Shown here in pieces: positions 11,851-23,649 of a DNA stretch of 64,000 nt. This stretch comes from Elysia chlorotica (Eukaryota > Mollusca > Gastropoda > Plakobranchidae). The notes under the pieces are model-generated. The model ran no database searches. It saw only the letters and a list, made by a program, of their open reading frames with translations, and was not told the DNA's origin. The number at the start of each line of letters is the position of its first letter. Position 1 is the first letter of the stretch. The DNA is taken from the NCBI GenBank assembly GCA_003991915.1, contig RQTK01000340.1:226908-290907 (forward strand). Reading direction: 5' to 3'. Position numbers and translations under genes: made by a program.

Positions 11851-12169
11851 GAGTTACAATTTCTTTGACCCCAGGTAGTTCAGGTAAGTGTATGACCTGG
11901 AAAGAGCAACTCTGCTCACTTCCTGGGTTTGATCAATGCTGGTCAAATTGTGAAGTTATTAATCGCGGTCTAAGAAGTAGGCCTACTATGCTCTCTGAAC
12001 CTGGCTGGGGTAGATTTTTTTTTTAAGTTTGTTGGATGCGATTTGTTTATGAGGGCTGTGGAGTAGAGCTGTTTGTGTGAGTAGTAAACAATGCTGATAA
12101 AGTACTGGTTCATTGTAACAAAGCCAAACCGGTAACGAGATCTTAAGCATGCACTTTAGAGTGATACGA

Positions 12170-12170
<1 letters not shown>

Positions 12171-12208
<38 letters not shown>

Positions 12209-12279
12209 AAGTGAGAGAGATATAAAGAGACTGAGAGAGATAAACAGACAGAGACAAAGAAAATAAAAAGAGAAAGAAA

Positions 12280-12315
<36 letters not shown>

Positions 12316-12355
12316 GACAGGGACAGAAATAGAAAAAAAAGAGAGGGAGAGAGAG

Positions 12356-12389
<34 letters not shown>

Positions 12390-12430
12390 TATTAGAGAGA
12401 GAGAGAGAGAGGGAGAGAGAGAATCGACAA
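12171..12430. repeat. Interrupted (GA)n tract
   Basis: A purine-rich region with several GA runs, broken by acaga and aaag motifs. It gives long spurious Ser/Leu ORFs on the minus strand. Confidence 0.95.
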
Positions 12431-12439
12431 GTATAGACA

Positions 12440-13050
12440 GTGAGTGAGTGAGGCAAAGCAATCTAGTTTAGACCTATACGCAGAGACTCATGAACCAACC
12501 TACGGATAAACTTAGAATTGCAGTATCCGTAGAGCTCTCTCATATTAACTTTTTTTCTGCTACAACAATTATCTCGTGTAATTGCTGACATAACTCGGGG
12601 TTTATGAAATCTTGGAATAGACGCAAACATATTATTATTTTTAAAACAAGTACACATATCGAGCGTTAGAAAGCTACGGTTCCGAATTGTTTGTTTTGTT
12701 AAAACAATTGAAATAGTTTTCTTGGTGTAAGGAATTTAACGTTCTTATAACTAACTAAGAACAATTATATCTTTTTTGTACAATTGAAGCAAAGTAGAGG
12801 ATTTTCTGGTGTTAATTTCTGCATAAAGTAGCGAGATTTTAATCAATTTGAATTGGCTGCTCCATGCATGTTAATAACATGTAATTGTTGTCAAACTATT
12901 TTGGCACTGTAGATCTATTACTGGTCAGCCTGGCATAGTTCGCCATGACGTGCTTTTTCAGGACGCTGTCGTTGGCAGCATCAATCTGTAGGGGAGGTTT
13001 GTAAGCACAGCATTTTCAAATAGAATTTTTGTGTATGCGATTCCCAAACA
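12440..13050. other. No recognised feature
   Basis: AT-rich sequence. I see no supported gene, RNA or repeat on either strand. Confidence 0.5.
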
Positions 13051-13054
13051 TCCG

Positions 13055-13250
13055 GACAATTTTATGTGCTGCCACACACGAGACAGGGTGGGGATACCAT
13101 GAGACAGGAGTCATGGTATCCCCGCCCTGTCTCGTGTGTGGCAGCACATCAAATTGTCAGACGTCCGTCTTGGGGCCCGTAAACAATATAGCCTATAGAG
13201 TGCTGTTGTTGGACGTTAAACCAACTCAACCCAACCCAAACATCCTTCAT
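13055..13250 (+). mobile_element. SINE tail in inverted (hairpin) arrangement
   Basis: The SINE body and tail run on the plus strand from 13,111 ('atggtatccccgccctgtct', then 'cagacgtccgtcttgggg' and 'gttggacgttaaacc'). A second, inverted copy of its first 48 nt lies at 13,055-13,102. The arms differ at about two positions and are separated by 8 nt. A transcript would fold into a long near-perfect hairpin. No tRNA head is present. Confidence 0.8.
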
Positions 13251-13480
13251 ATAAATAGAACCCGCGCGCTGCACATCGTCCCCCTTCACAATATACAACT
13301 TCGTTTTACTTTTTTAGATGTCCAGACTTTCTCGAAAAAGTAGAAAAAATAAAATGATTTTTAAACCCTAGACTGTCAACCAGTCCTGAATTGTGACATG
13401 AATAGGTCCACGCTTTAGCCAAAATTAAGTTCAGAAGGAAGAAAAATGGTGCTCCATATGTCTAGTCTTGTCTTCCCTTT

Positions 13481-13627
13481 TCATTCGTTCTTTTTTCCTT
13501 CACAGCGCGGGCCTTCTTCACACTGAGGAGTGCAGCTGTTAAAAGCTCCCACGCATTCCAGTTTCCCACGCTCAGTCTTGTAGAGTTCGATCACTTGTTC
13601 AATAGGAATATCACGCAGCCATTTTGT
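13481..13627 (-). CDS. Coding-looking block, unknown, strand uncertain
   Basis: On the minus strand 48 codons are open between stops. They end in a cysteine-rich 'LECVGAFNSCTPQCEEGPRC' segment followed by 'EGKKNE' and a stop. The block is GC-richer than its surroundings and the codons look like those of a gene. There is no start codon and no clear acceptor before it on that strand. On the plus strand a textbook acceptor, 'ttttttccttcacag', ends at about 13,505. One plus frame (RAFFTLRSAAVKSSHAFQF and on) is open from there to a stop at about 13,632. Either could be a terminal exon, or the block could be a scrap of an unidentified repeat. I do not recognise the product. Confidence 0.25.
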   Translation of the reverse strand, partial: TKWLRDIPIEQVIELYKTERGKLECVGAFNSCTPQCEEGPRCEGKKNE

Positions 13628-13639
13628 TCATAGTGTAAA

Positions 13640-16170
13640 CATGGCTGATCCACTTTTGTAAGTTTGTAACACGAGTTATTACAAAGAGGGCCATCAGTGA
13701 TACAGTCACACACTCAGTCACATATAATTATCGCCTGATTTACGCCCACAGTCCTAACTTTGTACGAATTAAATAGCCCTTAAAACCTACACACGTATCA
13801 CTCTTTTCACCTACATACTCATTTACTATCATTTTTACATACTTGTAACCAGACTTCTCTCGGGGCCAAAAGCCAGTCAACTCTCCAAGGTATACACTCA
13901 CTTAAATCCACCTACATTCTAACCCACGCACTCAGCTGTGAGGATGACACTTCAAACTTGTCTCACTCTTCATTGATCAGCCATAGTTTCATACTTTCGA
14001 TCTCGGTAGAGTTGATTTATATTTACAAACAGATAGGGCGTTTCAGTAACTATCAACCTACAAAACCAGCTAGACATACGTACAAATTGTCTTATCGACC
14101 ATTATACAACAGCATTTTTCACCTTCCGGTGCGAATCGGTTTAGTTGGCGATGGCTGTCACATAATCCTCTCGCTCCAACCTTTGATCGTTTCAGCAACT
14201 CAGACATCGACAATGATGATAGGCACAGCTAGGACAAACAAATTAAAAAGCAGGTGATAGTAAAACTTCGCACTGAATAATTAATTCCATATTCCATTGA
14301 GTGATGTTGAAAATGTTTGAAACCCCAGTGGGTTTTTTTCAACGAGCTAGTCCAATTAGTTTAACTCTCCATGGCTTTTGTACATAGACAAAAAGCGACT
14401 AACATTTCGGTATTTTACTTACGTGTTATGAGATCTGAGCGATAAGGGCGAGAATAATTGGCTAACTATTAAGACGGATGACATTTACAGTGTAATTTTA
14501 CGAATTGTAATTGTAAAATGGAGGAGTAAGTTATTCACGTTAATGTACTTACTATGAGTCTGCGTGGGCTTGCTGAGGTAGGAAGGTGCAAACTAGGCAG
14601 GTACAATACATCTGTTTTATTGTAGACAGGATGCTCTTATGAATCCAGAAAAGAAGTGTTATGAGGTATAAGTAATCAACGTATGAATACAGTGTAGTAG
14701 CTTTTAATAATATCAAAACCAAACAAAGCTCATTAACGATGCAATTTATATTAACTGCTATGTAAAAAATGATCCAATAGTGCCAATTGGTGTCATATGT
14801 GAATTTTTTTTTAATAACCATGACGATAGACATAAACAATATAGACTGGGGTGATCCAAGAAAAAATGTGCGCCTTTTAGCACAATGTATTTTCACTGTA
14901 TAATACTAGTCAAAAGCTCTAGTGCAGATGAAACATGAACAACTTCTGGAAAAGGTCGAATCTTTAAAAAAATATACTAAAACTTCCTACACAAAGCAAA
15001 ATTTGTTTTTCTAAAGAGCTAGTATGTGGTACAATTAAGTCTACATAAACTCTCTAAATGCATCGTTTTCCCATTTTGCGAGGTTTGAGAAAGACTATCA
15101 ATGTAAATTTGGTCGTTTGAAGGTAATTTCAAAATTCATCCGTATTTTTCTCTTTTTATCTACGAATTTAGTGTAATAAAATGTTGTGAAAATTCCAATG
15201 CTCTTTAATAGAAGCATTTCATCTCGTTAAACGTCATGTATGTGGCTTTTCGCTGCATGTAAAAAAAGATGGTGGTTTTCAACCTAAGGTTCAGATAAGT
15301 GGTTTTGTTTAGATAGAAGCAAATTCGATTTTTTAAATTATACTGTTTTACCTTTAAAACGTGATTTTTTTCTGATCAGTCATATAACTTTCTTTTGTAC
15401 AATTTGAATATCCACATAGCCTAGTCCGACATAGTTCCGTCATTTGTGCTGTTTGTGTATAATGTGATCGACTGTGATCAGTCATAGTAGTCCCACACTG
15501 CTACTGTTTGCCAGCGTATGAAATATCTGACATAATTCTTGATACCTGTAGTGGAGACATCTTAGTTTTCGACCATAAACATTAAGTAACAAAACAAACA
15601 AAACCTTTCAACACTTTCAAACCATTCGTCATTACGTTCTGCCGACCCCTCTACGTCTTATACTTACAACACATTTTTGGTAGCCTGTCTACTACAAGAC
15701 CGGTGCTAGCGGAGTCGACGATGTTTACAGAGGCTGTTCGCGACAAAGGAGCTCAGCTAGAGATGACAATTATCAGCTTGGACATACGGGGAATTCCATC
15801 CTCTTGTCATAGGAAAGAGACATACTCTGTAAAGATCCAATATTGCTTCATCCGCCTATTTCAGGATCAGGCTTGTTTGGGTAATAATGCGATGTCTTGC
15901 CTGACTTGTATAATAGAGGACTTACAGGGTCGTTATTATAGATGGCTACATCTAGGACAGTGCGTCTTGCTTTCAATGTTGAGATTTCTACAGGATCTGG
16001 TTTTCCTATAACAGAAGGCAAAGCCAATTTTATATGTTTAAATACTATGTTGAGGCAGCATCTCTTAACAAGACGTCTTAATTTAGTGTTACGATAAAAG
16101 ACGCGCGTAGAAATATTTTTGCAGAAAAAATAATGCTTATCGGAAACTGTAGTCTATGGAAATTAAAGTA
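13640..16170. other. No recognised feature
   Basis: Long AT-rich stretch. ORFs of about 100 codons at 13,958, 14,552 (minus) and 15,703 have no domain signature I can see and are compatible with chance. No tRNA, rRNA or repeat family was recognised. Confidence 0.5.
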
Positions 16171-16179
16171 TCACATAAT

Positions 16180-16400
16180 TTAAAAAAAAAAGAAAAAAAA
16201 CTCACCACCAAGGTTCCATCGCTTGAGCGGAAAAAAATGTAATGGAAAACAGATTTAGTACTAAGAGGTATGGTGAGAGAGCTTTCAGTACATCTGCATC
16301 GAAACTATGGAATAGTCTTCCGCAACAATTGAGAGACACTGACTCAGAAGCGACGTTTTAAAAGCTGTTGAAACCTTATAAAATTATATAAAACCGTTAA
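16180..16400 (+). mobile_element. LINE (non-LTR retrotransposon) 3' end
   Basis: A frame from about 16,250 reads NRFSTKRYGERAFSTSASKL, then WNSLPQQLRDTDSEATF, an in-frame stop, and KLLKPY. The pattern 'YGERAFS...LWNSLP..(I/L)R...S...FK..LK' is the C-terminal end of the reverse transcriptase protein in CR1/L2/Jockey-type LINEs. The reverse transcriptase core is not found upstream, so this is a 5'-truncated, inactive copy. Poly-A-rich sequence and possible protein remnants precede it. Confidence 0.75.
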
Positions 16401-16639
16401 TATAATCATATCAGTGAAGTTTATGATTCCATATAATTATTCAGCAAAGTTCATCTCTATCTGGCTCACTCTCTACCTTATCCCTCAATTTCAAAATGCC
16501 CTTCCTCCCCTTTCCCTTTGAAATATTGATCTTTAAAAAGTAGTAATGAGACATGGGAAAACCCGATTTGGTGAATTGCAATGCTTGGTACATGGAATAT
16601 ATATATATAGCATATTAAATGTCGTACAATGACAGATAC

Positions 16640-17120
16640 ACTTAGAGTAGGATCACTGAGAGCGAAAGGCTAATAGGAAAGAATCGACAGTCAAGGAATC
16701 GAAGATAAAATAAGTTAGACATAAACAATTATGGAAATCGGAAGAGAGAGACATGGATAGATGATAAAGGGACAGAAAACTAAAAAGAGAAAGAGAAAAG
16801 GAGAGAAAAAGACAGTGGACACGGATAAAGAAAGGAGATGAGAGAGTTGGTAGGACCCCTCTAGGTTGACACTGTATTATATCGATGGCATAACATTTTA
16901 AACACAATCTTAACGAATCTGCCGCAAAGTGAGGGCAGAGTAATACTGAGAGAACTTCGATCTTTCGCTAGGCCGCTATGTCATCAATAAAGCTCTCAAG
17001 AAGAGACAGTGTGATGGACAGAGAGACATTGAGATAGACAGAGATAGAGAGAGATAGAACGAAAAAATAGGGGGAGAAGGTCAGAGAGTAAAAGACACAA
17101 ACAGAGGTAGAGAGACATAA
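16640..17120. repeat. Purine-rich low-complexity tract
   Basis: Irregular GA-rich sequence with 'gagagaca' and 'gatagaga' motifs. Its last part resembles 44,230-44,330, where the shared module X starts. Confidence 0.6.
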
Positions 17121-17880
17121 AATAGCCTTGCCTCGGACAATCCTATTCCAGCGAGGCGGTGTAAAGCAGTTAAGACCAAGCTCAATAATTGGCTGTAGAG
17201 ACCCCGGCAGGGCTTATGTCTCCCATTCTAGGCCTCGCCTCCGCAGTTATTCCAGGAAAGAAACATTCGCACTTTGTTTAGTGCTAGTAGTTACAGATAA
17301 ATATCATCTTTTTTATCGACTTTCTCTTCTTACACCCGGTTTAGTATGATAGTTTTCAGATTGAAGAGCGCGCCATAGCGCACTGTGTGTGAAAAAGTGA
17401 TGTTCTATTTACAAACTAGATAGACTAAGCAACGCGTCGGCATGAGACAGACTGGGAGCGACTGCCAGTTGAGATAAGAAACCAACTACCAGCATTTAAA
17501 CATTAGCCTCAGTTTAATTTATTGTCTTCTTTATTTTAAGCAAGAGGATTCATAATTAATGAGAGCATAGCGATTTGAGTGGTGTAAGCTATACCAAGCC
17601 ACAATCTTTGTATTTTCACTTTCTTAGCTTTACGGTAACTATATCAAAGTTAATGAGCAGTGTGTAGGAACTCACCGTGGGGGGCTAGATAACAGAGATT
17701 CTTCGAAGAAAAAACAACCCTTATCGCAAGTGAACATACTATAATTATGAAAAATAAATTCCACTCACCTCCATGGTGATCAGAAAGTATACAGTCACGA
17801 CAAAAGCAAACGCAAATGCAAATTAAGTAAAAAACAAAAAAAACCAGAAACGCTAGTAATCAAAACCTCATGAGAACTCT

Positions 17881-17977
17881 TTACTAAATTGGTCACACTG
17901 TTTTAGCTGAGATTATCATCTCGTCTCATTACTAAATGACTATCACTGGTTTTAGCTGAGATTATCATCTCGTCTCA
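17881..17977. repeat. About 49-bp unit, two copies
   Basis: 'ttactaaat...cactg.ttttagctgagattatc' repeats directly, and each copy ends in 'atcatctcgtctca'. Confidence 0.8.
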
Positions 17978-18084
17978 CAAGTCTATTTATTTCTCTACCG
18001 GAAGCCAGTCAGCGGCCATTAGATGGTCTTATAGCTCGCACACAGATATCGCGGAAAGTGCAGAGCGCTGCAAGGGCATTAGCC

Positions 18085-18160
18085 CGTCTTGGTTATAAGG
18101 TCAATGGCAAGAAGAGCTTTGCCCTCACAATGGGAAAATAGACCCCTGCTGCTGCGGTCG
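18085..18160 (+). mobile_element. tRNA-like head, degenerate
   Basis: Its counterpart at 44,496-44,560 has a clear D-arm/box A sequence, 'tagctcagtgggaagagc'. Here it is mutated to 'aaggtcaatggcaagaagag'. No box B follows in either, so these are SINE-head relics. Confidence 0.35.
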
Positions 18161-18504
18161 TGAATGGTCTATAATTTTGAGATATATTTCAGTCACATCT
18201 AAATAGCCGGTTCGTGTCTTTGGCTACAAGAAATGCTGCCGTTTTTTATCAGTATCTTCCCGACATGGATATGAAAAACAGACTGATACACAATAAATTT
18301 TTTTATATGGTTACTAACAACAATGCTGGTAAAAAAGTTTTGTTAACTGTCTTATACTAAGGTAAATATAGTAAGTAATCGTGTCAGCTTTATTGAAAAT
18401 GTGACTGCCATAATTCAATAGGGACAAGACATTTGTATCGGAACGGGTGATTCAAACAGATTTAGAATGTTGGGGGAGATGGGGAGGCGGTGAAGTCTTT
18501 ATTT

Positions 18505-19625
18505 GTGAGACTTCGTTGGTAGGCATTTAATTGTTATGATTTTGCAAGAAACATAACACGTCACCAATACGTTAGACATTGGACATTTTATTGGTGATTT
18601 CGAATCGTATATAAGTGTAACTACATTGTATATGTATATTTTTATATAGAACACTTAAAATGAAACAAAATGATTAATAATTAAGTGCGATTGACAACAG
18701 TTTTAATAGTTTCCATTTCTAAATAATGAATTGCCTGTAAACAAAAATTGTCCTCTTGTAGATCACGTCTTTATTGCCTAACCCAATAGACACTCAATAA
18801 TAAATGGCCAATTTATGAATGGGTAGATTTCCTTTCATCACAGCTACACCCATATCTCATTCTTTCCTTACTGTTTTTTATCAATGCCCCTCGTGCGTAG
18901 ATTTACAGAGAAAATACGAATAAAAAACAAAGACCATGTGATAATGAGCGTAAATTGGACGGGCACAAAAGAGGACAGTGTACATAATGTTGAGCTCAGA
19001 ATTGAGAGTTTAATAATTTGCTTCCTCAGGTCCAGGTATTGTAAACAGCTTTGACCTGTCTGGACGTAATAATTGGGGCCCTTAACAATCACGCCTCAAG
19101 ATAGACATAAAACAGTTGTATTATTTTGAGGTATGTGTGGACAAATGTGTCATTTATGGAGACTGGGTGGTGTTATAAAGTACTAATCTGAATAATTGTT
19201 TGGGTCGTTTGGTTTACGGATTTATCAAGATACTATTTTAGTTTTATTTTCATTCGGTATGGTGTCAGAAGAAACAAACAAAAATTGACAAGGCAAGATA
19301 TGCGTCAGTACAATGATTAAAAGACGATTAAACAAGGCAATATTAACAAGAATGATAATTTTAAACAAATCTAACTTTAAACAAATGAAATCTTGGAAAT
19401 GTCGTTAACGACGCCGTTAAAAAAACAGAAAAGGTTAAAAAATGACGAAATATATTGATATAATTGATGAAAAAAGTAGCCAAAATGATCCTCTCTTTAA
19501 ACTCTGTTATTGTTTTTCATTTAAAGTTAATCTTTATCTCAATATGACATGTAATTAAGAAGGTATTCACTTTGAAACAAAATAACACAGCAACACTACA
19601 TACCACTGAGCGAAAGTGACATTAT
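18505..19625. repeat. Module M, first copy
   Basis: A segment of about 1.1 kb that recurs as 19,641-19,885 plus 21,088-21,965, and in part at 37,300-37,545 and 37,546-37,800. Shared landmarks are 'gcattggacattttattgg', 'cctcttgtagatcacgtc', 'cagtgtacataatgttgag' and 'tggaaatgtcgttaacgac'. It is AT-rich without a coding signature. Confidence 0.85.
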
Positions 19626-19640
19626 AATAATATATCGCAT

Positions 19641-19885
19641 TTATTTGTGAGACTGTCTTAGGTAGGCATTTAAATGTTATGATCTCGCAAAAAACATATT
19701 ATAACAGGCCAACAATGGGAATAATGCGTTAGGCATTGGACATTTTATTGGTGATTTCGAATCGCATAGAAGTGTTACTTATTTGTATACGCATATTTTT
19801 ATTTAGAACAACTAAAATGAAACAAACTTAATAATGTTGAAGTGCGATAGACAATAGCTTTAAATAGTTTCCATTTCTAGATAGC
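19641..19885. repeat. Module M, second copy, left part
   Basis: It aligns with 18,505-18,728 and breaks off at 'tttccatttctagatagcg'. The homologous sequence resumes at about 21,088 after about 1.2 kb of other material, so module Y and neighbours were inserted here or the first copy lost them. Confidence 0.8.
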
Positions 19886-20201
19886 GTTACGCTGCTGCGG
19901 GCATTTTTTGTTTTGTTTTATGTATCTCTGTCTCTCATCTTCTCGTTTTCTTTGTCTATCTGCTTTTTTTTTGTCTGTCTGTCTCTATCCCTTCCCTCCA
20001 CCTCTTACATTTTCCTTTTTCCCTGTGTCTATCTCCCTCTCTGTTTTTGTTTCTTTTAACATTCTTTATCTTTCTGTCCCTAATTAGACCCGTCTTTCAA
20101 ATGCTAAGTCTTTTTTCTTTTTTTTTTTCTTTTCAACAGATACTTATCAGTTACATTCAATAAATTTAAACTCTACTCTAAGGCTGGACCTGCGATCCTT
20201 A

Positions 20202-20400
20202 CCCCCCCCCACATACCTGCTTCCCTCACCTGACTTCTCGCTAATCTAAAGATCCCACTCATCTCACATTACCCACGCTGAGGAAGTGGGCAGCACGGAC
20301 CACAACTGACCACAGCCGATCCCAGACTGACCTGACCTGCCAGGAGTTTCGCTGCCAACAGAGGATGGATGGAGAGGTCCAACTTCTGCTGGTGGTGTCA
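20202..20400. repeat. Module Y, copy 1
   Basis: A poly-C run followed by 'acatacctgcttccctcacc', 'ctcatctcacattaccc' and 'gctgaggaagtgggcagcac'. It recurs at 35,854-36,065 and 45,187-45,300, each time right after a poly-C run. No open frame is conserved across the three. Confidence 0.85.
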
Positions 20401-20424
20401 GTTAACTGCCAACATGAGGATTGA

Positions 20425-20592
20425 TATTGGTTGGGTCGGTGTCGCTACACTTTGACAGGCTATGACAGAAGTCTACGGTCTTTGTCACTGTCTCTGTGTG
20501 GCAGGACGTATAATCGGAATGCGTTAGTTTAGAGACCCGTCCACGGTATATCCTTTCTGTGAGCGTTGGACGCTTAGAACTCATTCACATTA
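20425..20592 (+). mobile_element. SINE tail fragment
   Basis: 'ggttgggtcggtgtcg', 'cactgtctctgtgtggcagg', 'gcgttagtttagagacccg' and 'gagcgttggacgctta' follow the order of the full SINEs. The tRNA head is absent. Confidence 0.55.
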
Positions 20593-20937
20593 AGATGTCA
20601 TTTTATCTCTCAAACTGTAAAATTGAACGATCAAAATAATGAAACAAAGTAACAAAGAAACAAACATCATAATTATGTATATGCTATTAAACTGATTTGA
20701 CGCATACAGTTTGATCAGCTCTTGAAAGAATTTTCAAGCAAGGAGAAAAAACAGTATTCTTTTTATTCTGGTGATGTCCCTCTCTATAACGTCCCCCGTC
20801 AGATACCATAAAATTCCTTAGTCTTTTTTTCCAACTAAAACCATCATGTCTATCTGCTTTGGTTAAACTAATAAAAAAAGGTAAATAAAGACAAAAAATG
20901 GGCATGAGCCGGATGAAAAAAAAAAAACTAGAAGAGG

Positions 20938-20971
<34 letters not shown>

Positions 20972-21087
20972 GACATAGGCAGAGACAGACACAAAGAGAA
21001 GATTCACTACAGAGGATTTGATAAAGAAGTCTGCGTTATAGAATACTGCTAGTATATCAGTCTTTACTGGAAATTAGATTCGTTTTT

Positions 21088-21965
21088 TGTCCTCTTGTAG
21101 ATCACGTCTTTATTGCCTAACCCAATAGACACTCAATAATAAAGGGCCAATTTATGAATGGGTAGATTTACTTTCATCACAGCCACATCCATATCTCATC
21201 CTTTTCCATACACCTCGAGCGTAGATTTACAGAGAAAATACGAATAAAAAACAAAGACCCTGTGATAATGAGCGTAAATTGGACAGGCACAAAAGAGGAC
21301 AGTGTACATAATGTTGAGCTCAGAATTGGGAATTTAATAATTTGCTTCCTCAGGCACTTGTACTGTAAAAAGCATTGATCTCGCTGGACCTAATAATTGG
21401 TACATTTAACAATCACGCCTCGAGACATACATAAAACAGGTTTTTTTTTTATTTTGAAGTAGATGTGGACAATAATGTGTCATCTATGGAGCCTGGGTGG
21501 TGTTATTAAGTACTTGTACAAATCGAAATCGTTGTTTGGGTCGTTTGGTTTACGGAATTATCAAGTTAGTGTTTTAGTTTCATTTTCATTTGGCATGGTG
21601 CCAGAAAAAAACAAACAAAAAATTGACGAGGCAAGATATGCGTCAGTACATGATTATCAAACGATTATAAAACGCGATAATAACAAAAATAATAACTTTA
21701 AACAAATCTAACTTTAAACAAATGAAATCTTGGAAATGTCGTTAACGACGCCGTTAAAAAAACAGAAAAGGTTAAAAAATGACGAAATATATTGATATAA
21801 TTGATGAAAAAAGTAGCCAAAGTGATCATCTTTTTAAATTATGTTATTGTTTTTCATTTAAAGTTAATCTTTCTCTCAAAATGACATGTAATTAAGAAGG
21901 TATTAATTTTCAAACAAAATAAAACACCAACACTACATACCACTGAGCGACAGTGATATTATATT
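21088..21965. repeat. Module M, second copy, right part
   Basis: It is about 90% identical by eye to 18,751-19,620, with small indels. Segments such as 'ggttaaaaaatgacgaaata' are unchanged. Confidence 0.85.
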
Positions 21966-22640
21966 AATATATCGCTAGGAGTGCTTGTTGAATATTTTTG
22001 ACTTTACAAAAAGACTTCGCTTTTTTACTAACCCTGGTGTAAATAAAAGAAATCAAGTAAGAGTAAGGGCAGAGAACGGACCTGGCCACTGCTGGTTGTT
22101 GTTGTTTTATAGACACGTACATTGTATTCAAAATGTCTGGAGCCTACTTGACTAAAGAGCAACACATAATTCGCCATTGGAGTCATTTCTATAAGGATAC
22201 AAATAAAAAATATTTTTCAAGACCTGCCTTAAAGCAACACTTTTACATGTTTGATATATTGTTAACAATACCCATTTTCATCTACAACATTGTTGGCTGT
22301 GGATTCTCTTTCATAACTATTATTATTGTGCCGAATTTTACCAACTACGAGTACATTTTTTTCTTTACTTTCTCCTCCGTCTCAAGTCTCTGTTTTTGAC
22401 ATTGATGGTGGACCCCACGCATATCTTAAGACAGAGAGGGAAAAAAAGAAAGAAAAACACCAGATCCGCCTGTCTGTGGTCAGAAATGGTCCGAATTGTC
22501 CACTGTTCTGTTCCTAACGCAGTCAATGCCGGTGGACAACCAATCAAAGAAGGTCCGGCTAAACGAATTTGTCCAGGGCGGCTGGGCTGGCTTAGTGACC
22601 AGACTTCTCACCGTTATTGAGGCCGACGTGGACAGAAATG
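21966..22640. other. No supported gene
   Basis: An ATG-started frame of 88 codons at 22,133-22,399 has two hydrophobic stretches but no recognised family, and no duplicate or splice context supports it. I treat it as chance. Confidence 0.4.
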
Positions 22641-22647
22641 ACAAGGG

Positions 22648-22649
<2 letters not shown>

Positions 22650-22715
<66 letters not shown>

Positions 22716-22740
22716 CTCCTTCTCTCTCTCTCTCTCTCCG
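22650..22740. repeat. (CT)n microsatellite
   Basis: A long CT run. In block 2 the comparable position (37,980-38,055) carries a GA run, the opposite strand. Confidence 0.95.
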
Positions 22741-23510
22741 GACTTCGGTAACTGTAGAGAGAAGGGGACACATGTAGTAAAATGAGGGAGTAAAAGAATA
22801 AATATCGTAGAATATTGCAGCGACGCGAATCGTGTGCCAATCGTTTAATATTCTTTTTTTTTGTATTGTAGATTTCAGACGTAATAAGGGATTTAAAAGG
22901 GATGCGAGTACATTGTAAAAAAATTAACATGTCCATTTGTTCTTTGTGAGATAATTAAACACCCCTCTATCTATCTCTATCCATCTTACTCTCTATCTCC
23001 CTCTCTTTTTTTCATCTCTGACATTTTATTTAAACATTTACAGATCACACAGTGAGATTAAAATTAGTTATTGAAAGTCAATATAACAAGACCTCTCAGT
23101 ACAGGCCTAGTTATTGAAATGACAGAAGTGAATACATTTCTGAGCTACAAAGGTTATAGTGATTATCTCTATACATGGCATTGCCATAATTAAAACACCA
23201 TTATCACCATCATTTTTTTCCAGCCTACATTACCATAGTTAAAACATCACTATTTGCGCCTTTTTTCCAGCCTATTCAGAATATACACCAACAATATGAC
23301 GTTACTAAATCGTATCTAGTTCGATGACCTTTGCATGCTATTTCGGGAAGCCGCGGACCAAAAGTAAAGGATCAAAACTAAATTAATTATTATAAAAAAT
23401 GAATGATAATAAATGGTGTGTTGTTGTTTTTTTAGGAACCGTTAAAAAACTTTTCCTAATTCTAGATCTTGTAACAAACGTCTACCCTGATACGCCAATA
23501 CGACTTGTAT

Positions 23511-23649
23511 CTATAATTTGGTTTTCAGCTGGTCAAGCAAGTCCATCTTGACCTCAGATTTGTTTTGACAGGTACCAGAGAGTTGGTTCAGTCTGGCATA
23601 GCGTTTCCTTAACGAGATCAGGTTGGGCGTGTTTAAACCAAAAGAAACA
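23511..23649 (-). CDS. Exon-like island, block 1 copy (probably broken)
   Basis: Minus-strand block of exactly 139 nt, the same length as 38,171-38,309 and about 93% identical by eye, in surroundings full of indels. It follows an AG at 23,650-23,651. One frame is open throughout: it starts with one leftover base and reads ...GLNTPNLISLRKRYARLNQ, then LSGTCQNKSEVKMDLLDQ, LKTKL. In this copy the last codon is a stop and the donor dinucleotide GT is changed to AT, whereas the block 2 copy has CAG/gtacaag. Two of the differences (CAG/CAA, CTG/CTA) are synonymous; most others change residues. Product unknown. It is possibly an exon of a tandem paralogue that has decayed here. Confidence 0.3.

Larger units (their letters stand above)
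17040..18500. repeat. Module X, copy in large block 1
   Basis: It aligns with 44,230-44,900. Shared landmarks are 'gccttgcctcggacaatc', 'agctcaataattggc', 'aagagctttgc.ct.acaatg' and 'ggctaca.gaaatgctg'. Indels are many, so the copies are old. In the second block module X lies inside an inserted segment rather than at the block's beginning. Confidence 0.7.

Noticed and set aside
17950-18141. 61-codon open frame ending ALARLGYKVNGKKSFALTMGK
   Set aside because: It looks protein-like, but its end overlaps a tRNA-like SINE head shared with 44,496, and the frame is not kept there.
20425-20592. Independent ncRNA gene
   Set aside because: The sequence follows the order of the SINE body seen elsewhere.
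22133-22399. 88-residue ORF with hydrophobic segments
   Set aside because: No family, no splice context, no duplicate; compatible with chance in AT-rich DNA.
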